Shown here in pieces: positions 1 to 9,372 of a DNA stretch of 64,000 nt. The position numbers and the translations under genes are program-made. Under the pieces are notes generated by a model. That model was not told the DNA's origin and ran no database searches. It was given only the letters and a program-made list of their open reading frames with translations. The stretch lies in the NCBI GenBank assembly GCA_024349765.1, contig AP026073.1:1364001-1428000 (forward strand), written 5' to 3'. This DNA comes from Streptomyces nigrescens (lineage in GTDB: Bacteria > Actinomycetota > Actinomycetes > Streptomycetales > Streptomycetaceae). The stretch's first letter is position 1, and each line of letters begins with the position of its first letter.

Positions 1-1
1 G

Positions 2-1318
2 GTCGACCTGGCGTCCCGGCGCATGAAGGTGTCCGGCACCGCGGACCGGATGGCCGCCGCGTTCGGGACCCGGCTGACCCGGGTGGCCAGCCCCGATCCC
101 ACCCACGGCGAGCTCGTCGAGCACCGGCACCGCGAGGGCCCGCTGCAGCTGCCCGCCGAGCTGGACGGCGTGGTCGTGGCGGTGCTCGGTCTGGACGACC
201 GCCCGCAGGCGCGCCCTCACATCCGGCACGCGCGGGCCCGGGCCCGCCAGACCTCGTACAAGCCCTCGCAGCTGGCCGGCGTGTACCAGTTCCCGCCGGA
301 CACCGACGGCAGCGGCCAGACGCTGGCGATCATCGAACTCGGCGGCGGGGTCGACCAGCGCGAGCTGGCGGAGTACTTCCGGTCCCTCGGGCTGCCGAAG
401 ATGCCCAAGGTGACGGCGGTCAGCGTCGGCACCGCCCGGAACCAGCCGGGCGGCGACCCGCAGGGCGCCGACGGCGAGGTGCTGCTGGACATCGAGGTCG
501 CCGGTGCGCTGGCGCCCGGTGCCGAGCAGAAGGTGTACTTCGCGCACAACACCGACCAGGGCTTCGTCAACGCGGTGACCCAGGCCGTCCACGACACCCC
601 GACCCCGGCCGCGCTGAGCATCAGCTGGGGCGCCGCGGAGCCGTTCTGGACCGACCAGGCCCGCGCGGTGTTCGACGAGGCGCTGGCGGACGCGGCGGCG
701 CTGGGCGTGACGGTGTGTGCCGCGGCCGGCGACGACGGCAGCCGGGACGGTGTCCCCGACGGCCGCCCGCACGCCGACTTCCCGGCCTCCAGCCCGCACG
801 CCCTGGCCTGCGGCGGCACCCGCCTGGACGCCGACCCGGACTCCGGTCTGGTGCGCAGCGAAGTGGTGTGGGGCGGCGACGGCGGGGGCGCCACCGGTGG
901 CGGCGTCAGCGAGGCGTTCCCGCTGCCGTCCTGGCAGACCACGGCCGGTGTGCCGCACAACGGCAGCGGCCCGGGCCGCGGCCTGCCGGACGTCTCCGCC
1001 GTCGCCGACCCGGCCACCGGCTACGAGGTGCTGGTGGACGGCCACCGCTCGGTGGTCGGCGGCACCAGTGCCGTGGCCCCGCTGTGGGCGGCGCTGACCT
1101 GCCGGCTGGTCGAGGCGCTCGGCCGCCCGCTCGGCATGCTGCACCCGCTGCTGTACGCCGGTGCCACCCCCGGACACACCGCCCGCGGCTTCCGTGACGT
1201 CACCGTCGGCACCAACGGTGACTTCGAGGCCGGCCCCGGCTGGGACGCCTGTACCGGCCTGGGCGTCCCGAACGGCACCGAACTCCTCGCCTCCCTGCGG
1301 GAGATGGTGCCCCGCTGA
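2..1318 (+). CDS. S53 family (sedolisin/kumamolisin-like) serine peptidase, 5' partial
   Basis: Acid-acting serine-carboxyl peptidase, normally secreted as a proenzyme. The frame is open to the left edge, and the first visible residues (GTADRMAAAFG) match the end of the activation prodomain, so the true start lies outside the window. Numbering from the ATG at 23, the catalytic Glu and Asp fall in GEVLLDIEV (E152, D156), the oxyanion Asp in AAGDDGS (D237) and the nucleophile in GGTSAVAP (S349), so the sedolisin Ser-Glu-Asp set is complete. The C-terminus carries the usual GFRDVT...GWDACTGLG calcium-site region. Signal peptide and most of the propeptide are not visible. Family assignment is firm; substrate is unknown. 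Confidence 0.93.
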   Translation, partial: VDLASRRMKVSGTADRMAAAFGTRLTRVASPDPTHGELVEHRHREGPLQLPAELDGVVVAVLGLDDRPQARPHIRHARARARQTSYKPSQLAGVYQFPPDTDGSGQTLAIIELGGGVDQRELAEYFRSLGLPKMPKVTAVSVGTARNQPGGDPQGADGEVLLDIEVAGALAPGAEQKVYFAHNTDQGFVNAVTQAVHDTPTPAALSISWGAAEPFWTDQARAVFDEALADAAALGVTVCAAAGDDGSRDGVPDGRPHADFPASSPHALACGGTRLDADPDSGLVRSEVVWGGDGGGATGGGVSEAFPLPSWQTTAGVPHNGSGPGRGLPDVSAVADPATGYEVLVDGHRSVVGGTSAVAPLWAALTCRLVEALGRPLGMLHPLLYAGATPGHTARGFRDVTVGTNGDFEAGPGWDACTGLGVPNGTELLASLREMVPR

Positions 1319-1441
1319 GCTCCTGGGCAGCCGGCCCGCCGGGTGTGCACGACCGCACCCGGCGGGCCCTCGGCGGATGGCCCGAACGCGCGGGGGAGCG
1401 GTCCCGCGGCCGGTACCCTCGGGGGGAATTTTCTCGAATGG

Positions 1442-1753
1442 GTGTGCGGAACGGGTGTACGGGTGGGGGCTGCGGTGCTCAAGCACTACTACCGGCTGGT
1501 GTATTGGAAGCGGCGGATCAGCCGGTCGCTGGGATGGCGGCGCGGCATGGGCCCGGGCGCCCTGGGGCCGCGCCGGCAGCGGACGCGCACCGGGCGGGCA
1601 CCCGGGCGCAGCCGCCAACGCCTGTACGGGGCCCGCCCGTTCCTGATCTTCGGTGCCCTGGTCGCGCTCGTCGTGGCGGCCTCGGCGCTGGTCGCCGGCG
1701 GCTACGACGACGTCGGCCGGGCGGTGACGACCGGGGTGGCGGACGGGGAGTAG
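1442..1753 (+). CDS. small basic membrane protein, function unknown
   Basis: A short protein of about 100 residues with a very basic N-terminal half (KHYYRLVYWKRRISRSLGWRR) and one hydrophobic C-terminal segment (FLIFGALVALVVAASALVAG), followed by a short polar tail. This suggests a single-pass inner-membrane protein with a cytoplasmic basic domain. The start is uncertain: in-frame GTG codons lie at 1442, 1463 and 1475, and the last is preceded by a G-rich stretch that could serve as ribosome binding site. I do not recognise the family. It follows the S53 peptidase and converges on the secreted protease. Confidence 0.5.
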   Translation: MCGTGVRVGAAVLKHYYRLVYWKRRISRSLGWRRGMGPGALGPRRQRTRTGRAPGRSRQRLYGARPFLIFGALVALVVAASALVAGGYDDVGRAVTTGVADGE

Positions 1754-1781
1754 GCCCCGCCCGCCCGTGGGGGACCGCCGG

Positions 1782-2813
1782 TCAGGACGCCTGTGCCGTG
1801 TTGTACAGGTTCTTGGCGTCGTCGCCGAAGTACGGACCGAACATGGTGTTGGGCAGGAACTGGTAGCCGAAGCTGTTCACCGAGGACTGCAGCCCGGTGC
1901 CGGTCTTCTCGTCGAACGAGGTGAACCACGGGCCGCCGCTGGAACCGCCGGTCATGTTGCAGGACAGACCGTGGTCGTTGGAGAACAGCGGGTCCTTCAT
2001 GGTGGTGCCGCTGCAGTAGATCAGCTTGGTGCCGTCGTACGGTGCCGCCGCCGGATAGCCGAAGGTGTACATCGTCTTGTTGTAGCCGGAGTTGAAGGAC
2101 AGGCCCTGCCCGCCGACGACGTCGGTGAGCTTCTTGCCGTCGAGCGGGGCGACGACCGCCGCGCCGACGTCGTAGTTGATGTCCTCGCTCGCCGTCCACT
2201 GCGGGGTGGAGAGCGTCTTGGCGGCCGACCACTTGCCGTACGGGGCCTGGCCGTCGTGGTAGCCGGGCACGAAGACCCAGTTGGTGTGCCAGGCGCCGTC
2301 CAGCTTCACGCAGTGCCCGGCGGTGAGCACGGTGCTCTTGTTCGCGCTGGTCACCGCGTCACCGGAGCAGGAGGCGGTGCGTCCCTGGTAGGTGAAGAAC
2401 ACCCGGCCGGCGGTCTTGGTGACCGCGCCGCCACCGGTCCACGGCCCGCCCGGCTGGGCCGCGGCGGTGGGCCGCGGCGCGGGGAGGGACGGCAGCCCGG
2501 GGAGCGTCGGCCGTACGGTGAACGGGGCGCTGCGCGGGACCGCGGCGCGGTGCTGCTTCGCCGGTGCGGCGAGGTCGAGCGGGGTGGCGGACCGCATCCG
2601 CGCCGCCGTCCAGAAGGCGCCGGCGGTGCGCTGCGGGGTGGCGGAGCGGTGGGAGTCCTGCGGGGTGGCGGCACCGGCCGAACCGGTGGGGAGCAGCAGG
2701 GCCAGCAGCGTGCCGGCGGCGGTCAGGGTGCCGAGGGCGGCCCGGGACCCGCGCGCCGGACGCCGCGTCGCTATGCCGTCAACTGCCGTGCGGCCACGCT
2801 CGTTTCGTCTCAC
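1782..2813 (-). CDS. secreted trypsin-like (S1 family) serine protease
   Basis: Extracellular chymotrypsin-fold endopeptidase of 343 residues. It has a long basic N-region, a hydrophobic signal core (residues about 26-42) and a probable cut near GSAGA-AT. The catalytic triad is visible as H167 in TAGHC, D215 in DINYD and S292 in GGSSGGPW. A prosegment of about 75 residues rich in Ala, Pro and Arg precedes the protease domain, and paired cysteines surround the active-site regions. The GTG start at 2813 is supported by an AAGGAG six bases upstream. It resembles the V8/Glu-specific-like secreted proteases of Streptomyces; specificity cannot be read from the sequence. Confidence 0.9.
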   Translation of the reverse strand: MRRNERGRTAVDGIATRRPARGSRAALGTLTAAGTLLALLLPTGSAGAATPQDSHRSATPQRTAGAFWTAARMRSATPLDLAAPAKQHRAAVPRSAPFTVRPTLPGLPSLPAPRPTAAAQPGGPWTGGGAVTKTAGRVFFTYQGRTASCSGDAVTSANKSTVLTAGHCVKLDGAWHTNWVFVPGYHDGQAPYGKWSAAKTLSTPQWTASEDINYDVGAAVVAPLDGKKLTDVVGGQGLSFNSGYNKTMYTFGYPAAAPYDGTKLIYCSGTTMKDPLFSNDHGLSCNMTGGSSGGPWFTSFDEKTGTGLQSSVNSFGYQFLPNTMFGPYFGDDAKNLYNTAQAS

Positions 2814-2862
2814 GCGTAACTCCTTCTGCGGGGGCCGCGCACACCGGGCGCGCGGCCGCGAG

Positions 2863-2896
2863 TGGGGTCCCCCTGCTCCTTGAGAGCGCGGGGGAG
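2863..2896. repeat. short G-rich palindromic repeat, copy 1
   Basis: An imperfect hairpin sequence with arms TGGGGTCCCCCTGCTCC and GAGAGCGCGGGGGAG in the gap upstream of the secreted protease. It matches the repeats at 5388-5429 and 25826-25862. This type of short dispersed palindromic repeat is common in Streptomyces genomes. Confidence 0.7.
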
Positions 2897-3033
2897 AGGC
2901 CGCCGCAGGCGGCGGCCCGGCAGACGAGTGGTGCGGTGAGAGGTAAGCGTGCCACCGGAAGCGACCGGAGGGCAGGGGTCGGACGGAAACGGCCGGGACC
3001 GGCGGTGCGGCCGACGCCGCCGCCGACGGTCGG

Positions 3034-3969
3034 TCAGCCCCGGCCGATGTAGGGCATGGTGGTCGCCATCACCGTCGCGAACTGCACATTGGCCTCCAGC
3101 GGCAGCTCCGCCATGTGCACCACCGTCCGGGCGACGTCCGCGGCGTCCATCACCGGTTCCACCGCCGTCTGCCCGTTCGCCTGCAGGGTGCCGGTCTGCA
3201 TCCGGCCGGTCATCTCGGTGGCCGCGTTGCCGATGTCGATCTGGCCGCAGGCGATGCGGTACGGACGGCCGTCCAGGGACAGCGACTTGGTCAGCCCGGT
3301 GATCGCGTGCTTGGTGGCGGTGTAGGCGACGGAGTGCGGCCGCGGCACGTGCGCGGAGATCGAGCCGTTGTTGATGATCCGGCCGCCCTGCGGTTCCTGC
3401 TCCTGCATGGTGCGGAACGCGGCCTGGGCGCAGAGGAACGCACCGGTGAGGTTGACCTCGACCACCGCGCGCCAGTCGTCGTACGAGAGCTCGGTGAGCG
3501 GCACCGCCCGGCCGAAGGTGCCGGCGTTGTTGAAGAGCAGGTCGAGCCGGCCGAACCGGTCGCGGACCGCCGCGAACAGCGCGTCGACCTGTTCGGGGCG
3601 GGTGACGTCGGTCGGCACGGTGACGACCGCGGGGCTGGTCGGCTCGGTCAGGTCGGTCAGGCGGGCGGTCTCGGCCAGCGCCTCGGCGCGCCGTCCGGCC
3701 AGCGCCACCGACCAGTTGGCGCGGATCAGCGCCTGGGCGACCGCCCGCCCGATGCCGGATCCGGCGCCGGTGACCACCGCGACCTTACGGGGCGCCGCGC
3801 CGCCCTCCCGTGCCTCCTGGGCCGCCGCCGCGGTCTGCGGGGTCTGCCCGCCCCGTGTGGCCGGTGCCGGCAGTGTCGGCCGGGGCGCGGTCGCCGTGCC
3901 GCCCACGTGCCCGGCCCGCGCCACCGGCGTCGCCTGTGCTGCCCCTGCCCGCTGTGTGTTCTGTGCCAT
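3034..3969 (-). CDS. SDR family NAD(P)-dependent oxidoreductase
   Basis: Classical short-chain dehydrogenase/reductase. The cofactor loop TGAGSGIG is at residues 67-74, NNAG at 147-150, and the catalytic Tyr and Lys are in YTATK (Y216, K220), with Ser in NGSIS near 203-205. An Asp after the second strand (PTDVT) is present, as in many SDRs. The first 60 residues form an Ala/Pro/Thr-rich low-complexity extension before KVAVVTG. It may be a real tail or the result of annotating the start too far upstream; I see no internal ATG near the fold start. Substrate unknown. Flanking genes give no pathway hint. Confidence 0.88.
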   Translation of the reverse strand: MAQNTQRAGAAQATPVARAGHVGGTATAPRPTLPAPATRGGQTPQTAAAAQEAREGGAAPRKVAVVTGAGSGIGRAVAQALIRANWSVALAGRRAEALAETARLTDLTEPTSPAVVTVPTDVTRPEQVDALFAAVRDRFGRLDLLFNNAGTFGRAVPLTELSYDDWRAVVEVNLTGAFLCAQAAFRTMQEQEPQGGRIINNGSISAHVPRPHSVAYTATKHAITGLTKSLSLDGRPYRIACGQIDIGNAATEMTGRMQTGTLQANGQTAVEPVMDAADVARTVVHMAELPLEANVQFATVMATTMPYIGRG

Positions 3970-4021
3970 GGCGGCAGCGTAAACGGCGGCGGGGAGCGAA
4001 CCGGCCGCCCGCCGCGGCGAC

Positions 4022-4948
4022 TCAGCCGCCGGTGTCGAAGCGCCGCAGCACCGCCGCCTTCGTGGCGGTGAACTCCTCGTCGGTCAGGATGCCCTCGCGG
4101 TGCAGCTCGCCCAGTTCGCGCAGCCGGCGCAGCAGCGCGTCGTGGTCGTCGGCGGGGGCGGCGGCCGGGGGCCCGGCCGCGGGGGGTGCGGACGCCGCCG
4201 CGGGTACGGCCGGAGCGGCCGGGGGAAGGGCCGGGGCCGCGGGCGCCGAGGGGTGCGGCAGCCGTGCGGTGACCGCGGCCGCCAGCAGCGCGGTGGTGCC
4301 GCTCTCCTTCTTGAAGCCCCACAGTTCGATGGAGTTGGGGTCGTGCTCCGGTTTGAGCCGTTCCTTCGCGCCGTGCGGACGGAAGCGCAGGAAGCCGGAC
4401 TCCAGGCCGGCGGACGGGCGCCACTCCACCGCTTCGAGGTCGGTCAGGGCGTAGTCCCGCGGACCCCACTGCCGCTTGGTCTCACTGGTGTTCCAGCGCC
4501 ACTCCACGCGCACCCGCTCCCCGTCGAAGGTGGCGACCCCGTCCACCCCGGCGGCCGTCAGCGGTACCGACGGGCCGGGCAGCAGATAGCGGTCGCAGGG
4601 CCCGTCCGGCACCTGCTCCAGCAGCAGGGCCTGCCGGACCGCGTCCACGAAGTACTCGGCGACGTCCACCCGCGCGGCCTCCACGGCGACCTGATACGGA
4701 TTCGCGTCGTCCGACAGCCCGCCGCCGGTGACCTGGAGCAGCGGATCCGCGCCGTCCCGCAGCCGCAGCCGGAGCCGGCCGACCTTGCGGCCCGGTTCGT
4801 GGGCGATGCCGGCCAGCGCGGTCAGGGGGACCGTGAACTCGCCCAGGTCCTGGCGCAGTTTGTGCACCCCGCGCTCGCGCCCCGGCACGATGCGTATGCC
4901 CTCTCCGTCGAAGCTCCAGGTGCCGTCACGCGCCATCAGTTCAGCCAT
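4022..4948 (-). CDS. DUF4429 domain protein with C-terminal SHOCT motif
   Basis: A cytoplasmic protein of about 308 residues with two copies of a beta-rich module. The first is [14 protein letters not shown]...[13 protein letters not shown] and the second is ...[13 protein letters not shown]...[13 protein letters not shown], which is the DUF4429 arrangement. A Pro/Ala-rich linker leads to a SHOCT-type tail ([30 protein letters not shown]), a short C-terminal domain found in many proteins and thought to mediate oligomerisation. The ATG at 4948 is chosen because homology begins at MAELMARDG and the preceding 25 codons look non-coding. Molecular role unknown. Confidence 0.82.
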   Translation of the reverse strand: MAELMARDGTWSFDGEGIRIVPGRERGVHKLRQDLGEFTVPLTALAGIAHEPGRKVGRLRLRLRDGADPLLQVTGGGLSDDANPYQVAVEAARVDVAEYFVDAVRQALLLEQVPDGPCDRYLLPGPSVPLTAAGVDGVATFDGERVRVEWRWNTSETKRQWGPRDYALTDLEAVEWRPSAGLESGFLRFRPHGAKERLKPEHDPNSIELWGFKKESGTTALLAAAVTARLPHPSAPAAPALPPAAPAVPAAASAPPAAGPPAAAPADDHDALLRRLRELGELHREGILTDEEFTATKAAVLRRFDTGG

Positions 4949-5123
4949 GTCCCGAATCCTACGGAGAGCCGGCGGTGCGTGCCCCGTGCCGTGATTGTCC
5001 GGCGACGTCCGGTGTCGGACCAACCATCATCGAGCCGTCATGCCTGCGTCGTACACGGGTCAGTGGCCCGCCGTCCCGCGGCCCTCCAATCGTCGGCAGC
5101 AACCGCCGCCAGGGGAGGGCCAG

Positions 5124-6791
5124 ATGACGCACACCGCACTGTACGAGCAGGAGATCAGGGCCGCTGCCGCGAGCGTGGGCCGGCGCCGCTTCCTCACCGC
5201 GACCGGGGCCGCCGCCGCGCTCGCGTTCACGGCCAACCTCCCGGCCGCCGGCGCCGCGCACGCCGCCGAGGCCGACGCCCGGAAGATCACCGAGAACCCC
5301 TTCACCCTCGGCGTCGCCTCCGGCGATCCGCAGCCCGGCTCGGTCGTGCTCTGGACCCGCCTCGCGCCGCGCCCGTACGAGCCGGGATGGGGGTCCTCCC
5401 GCTCGAACGAAGGTGAGAGTGGGGGAGGGATGCCGAACGCCAGAGTTCCGGTGCGCTGGGAGGTCGCGTACGACGAGAAGTTCACCCGGCTCGCGGGGCG
5501 CGGCCGGGCCGACGCCCACCCGGAGTTCAACCACTCCGTGCACATCGAGCCTACCGGCCTGGCCCCGGACCGCGTCTACTACTACCGCTTCCGGGCCGGC
5601 AGCTGGATCAGCCCGGTCGGCCGCACCCGCACCGCGCCGGCCCGCGGCGCCCGGCTCTCCCGGCTGAAGCTCGCCGCGGTCTCCTGCCAGGCCTACCACG
5701 ACGGCTACTTCACCGCCTACCGGCACCTGGCGGAGGAGGACCTCGACATCGTCTTCCACCTCGGCGACTACCTCTACGAGTACCCGGTCGACGCGGCCGG
5801 CGGCGCCCGCAAATACACCGGCCGCACGCTGCCCGCCCACTTCAACCGCGAGACGGTCACGCTGGAGGACTACCGGCTGCGCTACGCGCTGTACAAGTCC
5901 GACCCGGACCTCCAGGCCGCACACGCCGCCCACCCGTTCATCGTCACCTGGGACGACCACGAGGTGGAGAACAACTACGCCTCCGACATCAGCGAGGACG
6001 ACCTCCCGCCCGCCGAGTTCCTGGTCCGCCGGGCCGCCGCCTACCGCGCGTACTGGGAGAACCAGCCGCTGCGCCGCCCGCAGCGGCCGCACGGCCCGGA
6101 CGCCCGGCTCTACCGGCGCCTCCACTACGGTCAGCTCGCCCAGTTCGACATCCTCGACACCCGCCAGTACCGCTCCGACCAGGCCTACGGCGACGGCTGG
6201 CACGCACCGGGCCCGGAGTCCACGGACCCGAAGCGGACCCTGACCGGCGCCACCCAGGAACGCTGGCTGATCGACGGCTGGCGGCAGTCCACCGCCCGCT
6301 GGAACGTGCTGCCGCAGCAGGTCGCGTTCTCCGAGCGGCGCAACGCCACCGGCCCCGGCTACCAGGTCAGCATGGACGCCTGGGACGGCTACCCGGCCTC
6401 CCGCGCGCGGGTGCTGGCGGGCGCCGAGTCGGCCGGCGTGGACAACCTCGTCGTGCTCACCGGCGATGTGCACGTCCACTACGCCTTCGACATCAAGAAG
6501 GACTTCGCGGACCCCCGATCGCGCACCGCGGGCGTGGAGTTCGTCACCACCTCGATCGCCAGCGGCAAGGACGGCGCGGACAAGCCCGCCAACTGGGGCA
6601 CGTACATGGCCGCCAACCCGCACCTGAAGTTCTACAACGGCCGCCGCGGCTATGTGACGGTCACCCTGGACCGGGACACCGCCCGCGGCGACTACCGGAC
6701 GGTGTCCGCCGTCACCACCCCCGGCGCGCCGGTGAGGACGGCCGCGTCCTTCGTCACCGAGGCCGGCAACCCGGGCCTCAAGCCGGCCTGA
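5124..6791 (+). CDS. phoD: PhoD-type alkaline phosphatase, Tat-exported
   Basis: Secreted metallophosphoesterase that releases phosphate from mono- and diesters. The ATG at 5124 follows GGGGAGGG with good spacing. A twin-arginine signal (VGRRRFLTATGAAAALAF) ends near AAHA-AEA. PhoD motifs follow: an N-terminal PhoD domain (FTLGVASGDPQPGSVVLWTRL), then the metal-binding motifs FHLGDYLYEY, TWDDHEVENNY and LTGDVHVHYAF. An anomalous segment (residues about 89-102, GSSRSNEGESGGG) is encoded by a dispersed palindromic repeat at 5388-5429 that has entered the gene without breaking the frame. It lies between the N-terminal and catalytic domains, so activity may survive. PhoD is normally PhoP-controlled; I could not define a clear PHO box. 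Confidence 0.93.
   Translation: MTHTALYEQEIRAAAASVGRRRFLTATGAAAALAFTANLPAAGAAHAAEADARKITENPFTLGVASGDPQPGSVVLWTRLAPRPYEPGWGSSRSNEGESGGGMPNARVPVRWEVAYDEKFTRLAGRGRADAHPEFNHSVHIEPTGLAPDRVYYYRFRAGSWISPVGRTRTAPARGARLSRLKLAAVSCQAYHDGYFTAYRHLAEEDLDIVFHLGDYLYEYPVDAAGGARKYTGRTLPAHFNRETVTLEDYRLRYALYKSDPDLQAAHAAHPFIVTWDDHEVENNYASDISEDDLPPAEFLVRRAAAYRAYWENQPLRRPQRPHGPDARLYRRLHYGQLAQFDILDTRQYRSDQAYGDGWHAPGPESTDPKRTLTGATQERWLIDGWRQSTARWNVLPQQVAFSERRNATGPGYQVSMDAWDGYPASRARVLAGAESAGVDNLVVLTGDVHVHYAFDIKKDFADPRSRTAGVEFVTTSIASGKDGADKPANWGTYMAANPHLKFYNGRRGYVTVTLDRDTARGDYRTVSAVTTPGAPVRTAASFVTEAGNPGLKPA
5388..5429. repeat. short G-rich palindromic repeat, copy 2, inside phoD
   Basis: This copy reads ATGGGGGTCCTCCCGCTC, then a short bridge, then GAGAGTGGGGGAGGGA, the same type of hairpin as copies at 2863 and 25826. 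It lies wholly within the phoD coding sequence and is read through in frame. Confidence 0.75.
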
Positions 6792-6924
6792 TGCCCGGGC
6801 CGCGGCCCCGGCCGGACCGCCGGCCGGGACCACGGTCCTAGGTCCAATGGCGCACCCGGTAAGGGGCCCGAACCCGCCCTGCTCATGACACCATGGATCG
6901 GCCCACCGACCCATGGAGACGCAC

Positions 6925-8241
6925 ATGACGGAGCCCGGCACCAGACCGGCAGACCCCTCGGACACCCCTGCCATAGCCGGGCGGGACGCGGCAGCAGCAT
7001 CTCCCGCCGCGTCCCGCCGCACCGGCCTCCTCGTCACCCTCGTCCTCGGCGGACTCACCGCGGTCCCGCCGCTCTCCATGGACATGTACCTGCCGGCCCT
7101 GCCGCAGGTCACCGCCGCGCTGCACAGCCCGGCCGCCACCGTCCAGCTCACCCTCACCACCTGCCTCGCCGGCATGGCGCTGGGCCAGATGATCGTCGGC
7201 CCGATGAGCGACAAGTGGGGGCGCCGCCGCCCGCTGCTGGCCGGCATGGTCGTCTACGTCCTGGCCACCGCCCTGTGCGCGCTCGCCACCAACGCCGAAC
7301 TCCTCATCGCCTTCCGGCTGTTGCAGGGGCTGGCGGGCGCCGCCGGCATCGTCATCGCCCGCGCCGTGGTGCGCGACCTCTACGACGGGGTGGCGATGGC
7401 GCGGTTCTTCTCCACCCTGATGCTGATCTCCGGGGTGGCGCCGGTCGTCGCCCCGCTCATCGGCGGGCAGATCCTGCAGATCACCGACTGGCGCGGCGTC
7501 TTCGTCGTCCTCACCGCCGTCGGCCTCGCCCTCACCCTCCTGGTCTGGCGCCGCCTGGCGGAGACCCTGCCGCCCGCCCGGCGGCACTCCGGCGGCATCG
7601 GCGAGGCCCTGCGCACCATGCGCGACCTCCTCGCCGACCGGGTCTTCTCCGGCTACCTCCTCGTCGGCGCCTTCGCCTTCGCCGCCCTCTTCGCGTACAT
7701 CTCGGCCTCGCCGTTCGTCGTCCAGGAGATCTACGGCGCCTCCCCGCAGGTCTTCAGCCTGCTGTTCGGCATCAACTCCGTCGGCCTGGTGGCCGTCGGC
7801 CAGATCAACGGCAAGGTGCTGGTCGGCCGGGTCGCCCTGGACAAGGTGCTGGGCGCCGGCCTGGCCGTGATCGCGCTCGCCGCGGCCGCGCTGCTGCTGA
7901 TGTCCGCAGGAGTCTTCGGGCACGTCGGCCTCCTGCCGACGGCCGCCGGACTGTTCGTGCTGATGGCCGCGATGGGTCTGGTCATGCCGAGCACCAACAC
8001 CCTGGCGCTGCTGCGCACCCCGCACGCGGCCGGCTCCGCCTCCGCCCTGCTGGGCACCTCGACCTTCCTCCTCGGCTCGGTGGCCTCGCCGCTGGTGGGC
8101 ATCGCGGGCGAGCGGACGGCCGTACCGATGGCACTCGTCCAGCTCTCCTGCGCCGTATTGGCGCTCGGGAGCTTCCTGGGACTGTGCCGTCCGTGGCAGC
8201 GTAAGGGGGAGAGCAGCCACGGCGGGAGGACCGCACTCTGA
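6925..8241 (+). CDS. Bcr/CflA-type MFS drug-resistance transporter
   Basis: Major facilitator of about 438 residues with 12 predicted membrane segments. The first helix carries the Bcr/CflA signature PPLSMDMYLPALPQV. The helix 2-3 loop is GPMSDKWGRRRPLL (MFS motif A), followed by FRLLQGLAGAAGIVIARAVVRDLYDG and SGVAPVVAPLIGG. The ATG at 6925 is preferred over the one at 6913 because GGAG lies six bases before it. Family members export drugs such as chloramphenicol or sulfonamides and small metabolites; the substrate here is unknown. The following hydrolase overlaps its stop codon. Confidence 0.9.
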   Translation: MTEPGTRPADPSDTPAIAGRDAAAASPAASRRTGLLVTLVLGGLTAVPPLSMDMYLPALPQVTAALHSPAATVQLTLTTCLAGMALGQMIVGPMSDKWGRRRPLLAGMVVYVLATALCALATNAELLIAFRLLQGLAGAAGIVIARAVVRDLYDGVAMARFFSTLMLISGVAPVVAPLIGGQILQITDWRGVFVVLTAVGLALTLLVWRRLAETLPPARRHSGGIGEALRTMRDLLADRVFSGYLLVGAFAFAALFAYISASPFVVQEIYGASPQVFSLLFGINSVGLVAVGQINGKVLVGRVALDKVLGAGLAVIALAAAALLLMSAGVFGHVGLLPTAAGLFVLMAAMGLVMPSTNTLALLRTPHAAGSASALLGTSTFLLGSVASPLVGIAGERTAVPMALVQLSCAVLALGSFLGLCRPWQRKGESSHGGRTAL

Positions 8242-9365
8242 ACGCACCGCGACTCACCTCTGGTACGCCGGCCCGGGCGGGACTGGACCCCGCCTGGGTC
8301 GAGCGGCTGGTGCGCGGGGTGCGGGAGGTGCCCGAGGGCCGGCCGCCGTGGAGCCCGGGGGTCGTGGTGCTGGCCGGCCGCGGCCCGGTCGTGGTCGCCG
8401 AGGAGGCCGCCGGCTGGGCGCAGCGCTACCGGGCGTACGACCCCGAGCGGGACCGCGGGGTGGACCTGCCCCGCGACCTGTGGGAGCCGATGCGGGCCGG
8501 CACCGTCTTCGACCTGGCCTCGCTCACCAAGCTCTTCACCGCCGTCGTCGCCGTCCAGCTGGCCGAACGCGGCCGGCTCTCCCTCGACGACGAGGTCCGG
8601 GCCCATCTGCCGGCCTTCGCCCCCGGCCGCACCGTCCGGCAGTTGCTCACCCACACCTCCGGGCTCGCGCCCGAGCTGCCCTTCTACGACCACCCCGGCC
8701 GGGTCGCCCAACTGGCGCTGCTGTGGCGGGAGGCGGCGGCCCCCAGCGGCGGCGCCGGCGCCGGCTACCGCTACTCCGACCTCAACCTCATCGCCCTGGC
8801 GCTGATCCTGGAGCGCCGCACCGGACGCCGCCTGGACGCCCTGGTCCGCGAGCAGATCACCGGCCCGCTCGGCATGACCTCGACCCGCTACGGACCGCTG
8901 CCGCCGCACGGCGTGGCGGCGACCGAGGACCAGCGGCGGCCCTGGGCCAAGGCGGACCGCGGCATGCTCCGCGGCGAGGTGCACGACGAGAACGCCTGGG
9001 CGCTGGGCGGGGTGGCCGGCCACGCGGGCCTGTTCTCCACCGCCCAGGACCTGGCCGTGCTGTGCCGCACCCTGCTCAACGGCGGCGCGTACGGCACCAC
9101 CCGGATCCTCGGGCCCGCCGCGGTCGACGCCCTGCTCGACCCGCCGGGCCTCGGCTTCGTCGTCGACCAGCCGTACTTCATGGGCGAGCTGGCGGGCCGC
9201 GGCGCGGCCGGGCACACCGGCTTCACCGGCACCAGCCTGGTCCTGGACCGCGCCACCGACACGTTCCTGGTCCTGCTCGCCAACACGGTCCATCCACGCC
9301 GCCGCGACGCCGGCAGCGGCCCGCGGGCCGCTGCCGCGACGTGCTTGGCGCGAGCGGTCGGCTGA
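8238..9365 (+). CDS. serine hydrolase of the beta-lactamase (class C/PBP) fold
   Basis: Serine-dependent hydrolase related to class C beta-lactamases and DD-peptidases. The SxxK motif is SLTK (FDLASLTKLFTA), the second element is YSD (YRYSDLN) and the third is HTG (AGHTGFTG). No signal peptide is visible, so it is probably cytoplasmic. Homology-like sequence (LDPAWVERLVRGVREV) extends upstream of the first canonical start, a GTG at 8310. The only upstream candidate is a CTG at 8238 that overlaps the preceding stop and lies seven bases after GGGAGGA. I therefore place the start at 8238, with GTG 8310 as the conservative alternative. Translational coupling with the exporter is likely. Confidence 0.88.
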   Translation: MNAPRLTSGTPARAGLDPAWVERLVRGVREVPEGRPPWSPGVVVLAGRGPVVVAEEAAGWAQRYRAYDPERDRGVDLPRDLWEPMRAGTVFDLASLTKLFTAVVAVQLAERGRLSLDDEVRAHLPAFAPGRTVRQLLTHTSGLAPELPFYDHPGRVAQLALLWREAAAPSGGAGAGYRYSDLNLIALALILERRTGRRLDALVREQITGPLGMTSTRYGPLPPHGVAATEDQRRPWAKADRGMLRGEVHDENAWALGGVAGHAGLFSTAQDLAVLCRTLLNGGAYGTTRILGPAAVDALLDPPGLGFVVDQPYFMGELAGRGAAGHTGFTGTSLVLDRATDTFLVLLANTVHPRRRDAGSGPRAAAATCLARAVG

Positions 9366-9372
9366 GGCTTGC

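Noticed and set aside
4970-5123. PHO box (PhoP direct repeats) before phoD
   Set aside because: No pair of 11-bp GTTCACC-like repeats could be found by eye.
4959-7247. 762-codon minus-strand open frame opposite phoD
   Set aside because: Val/Gly/Arg-rich shadow sequence without motifs; phoD on the plus strand is certain.
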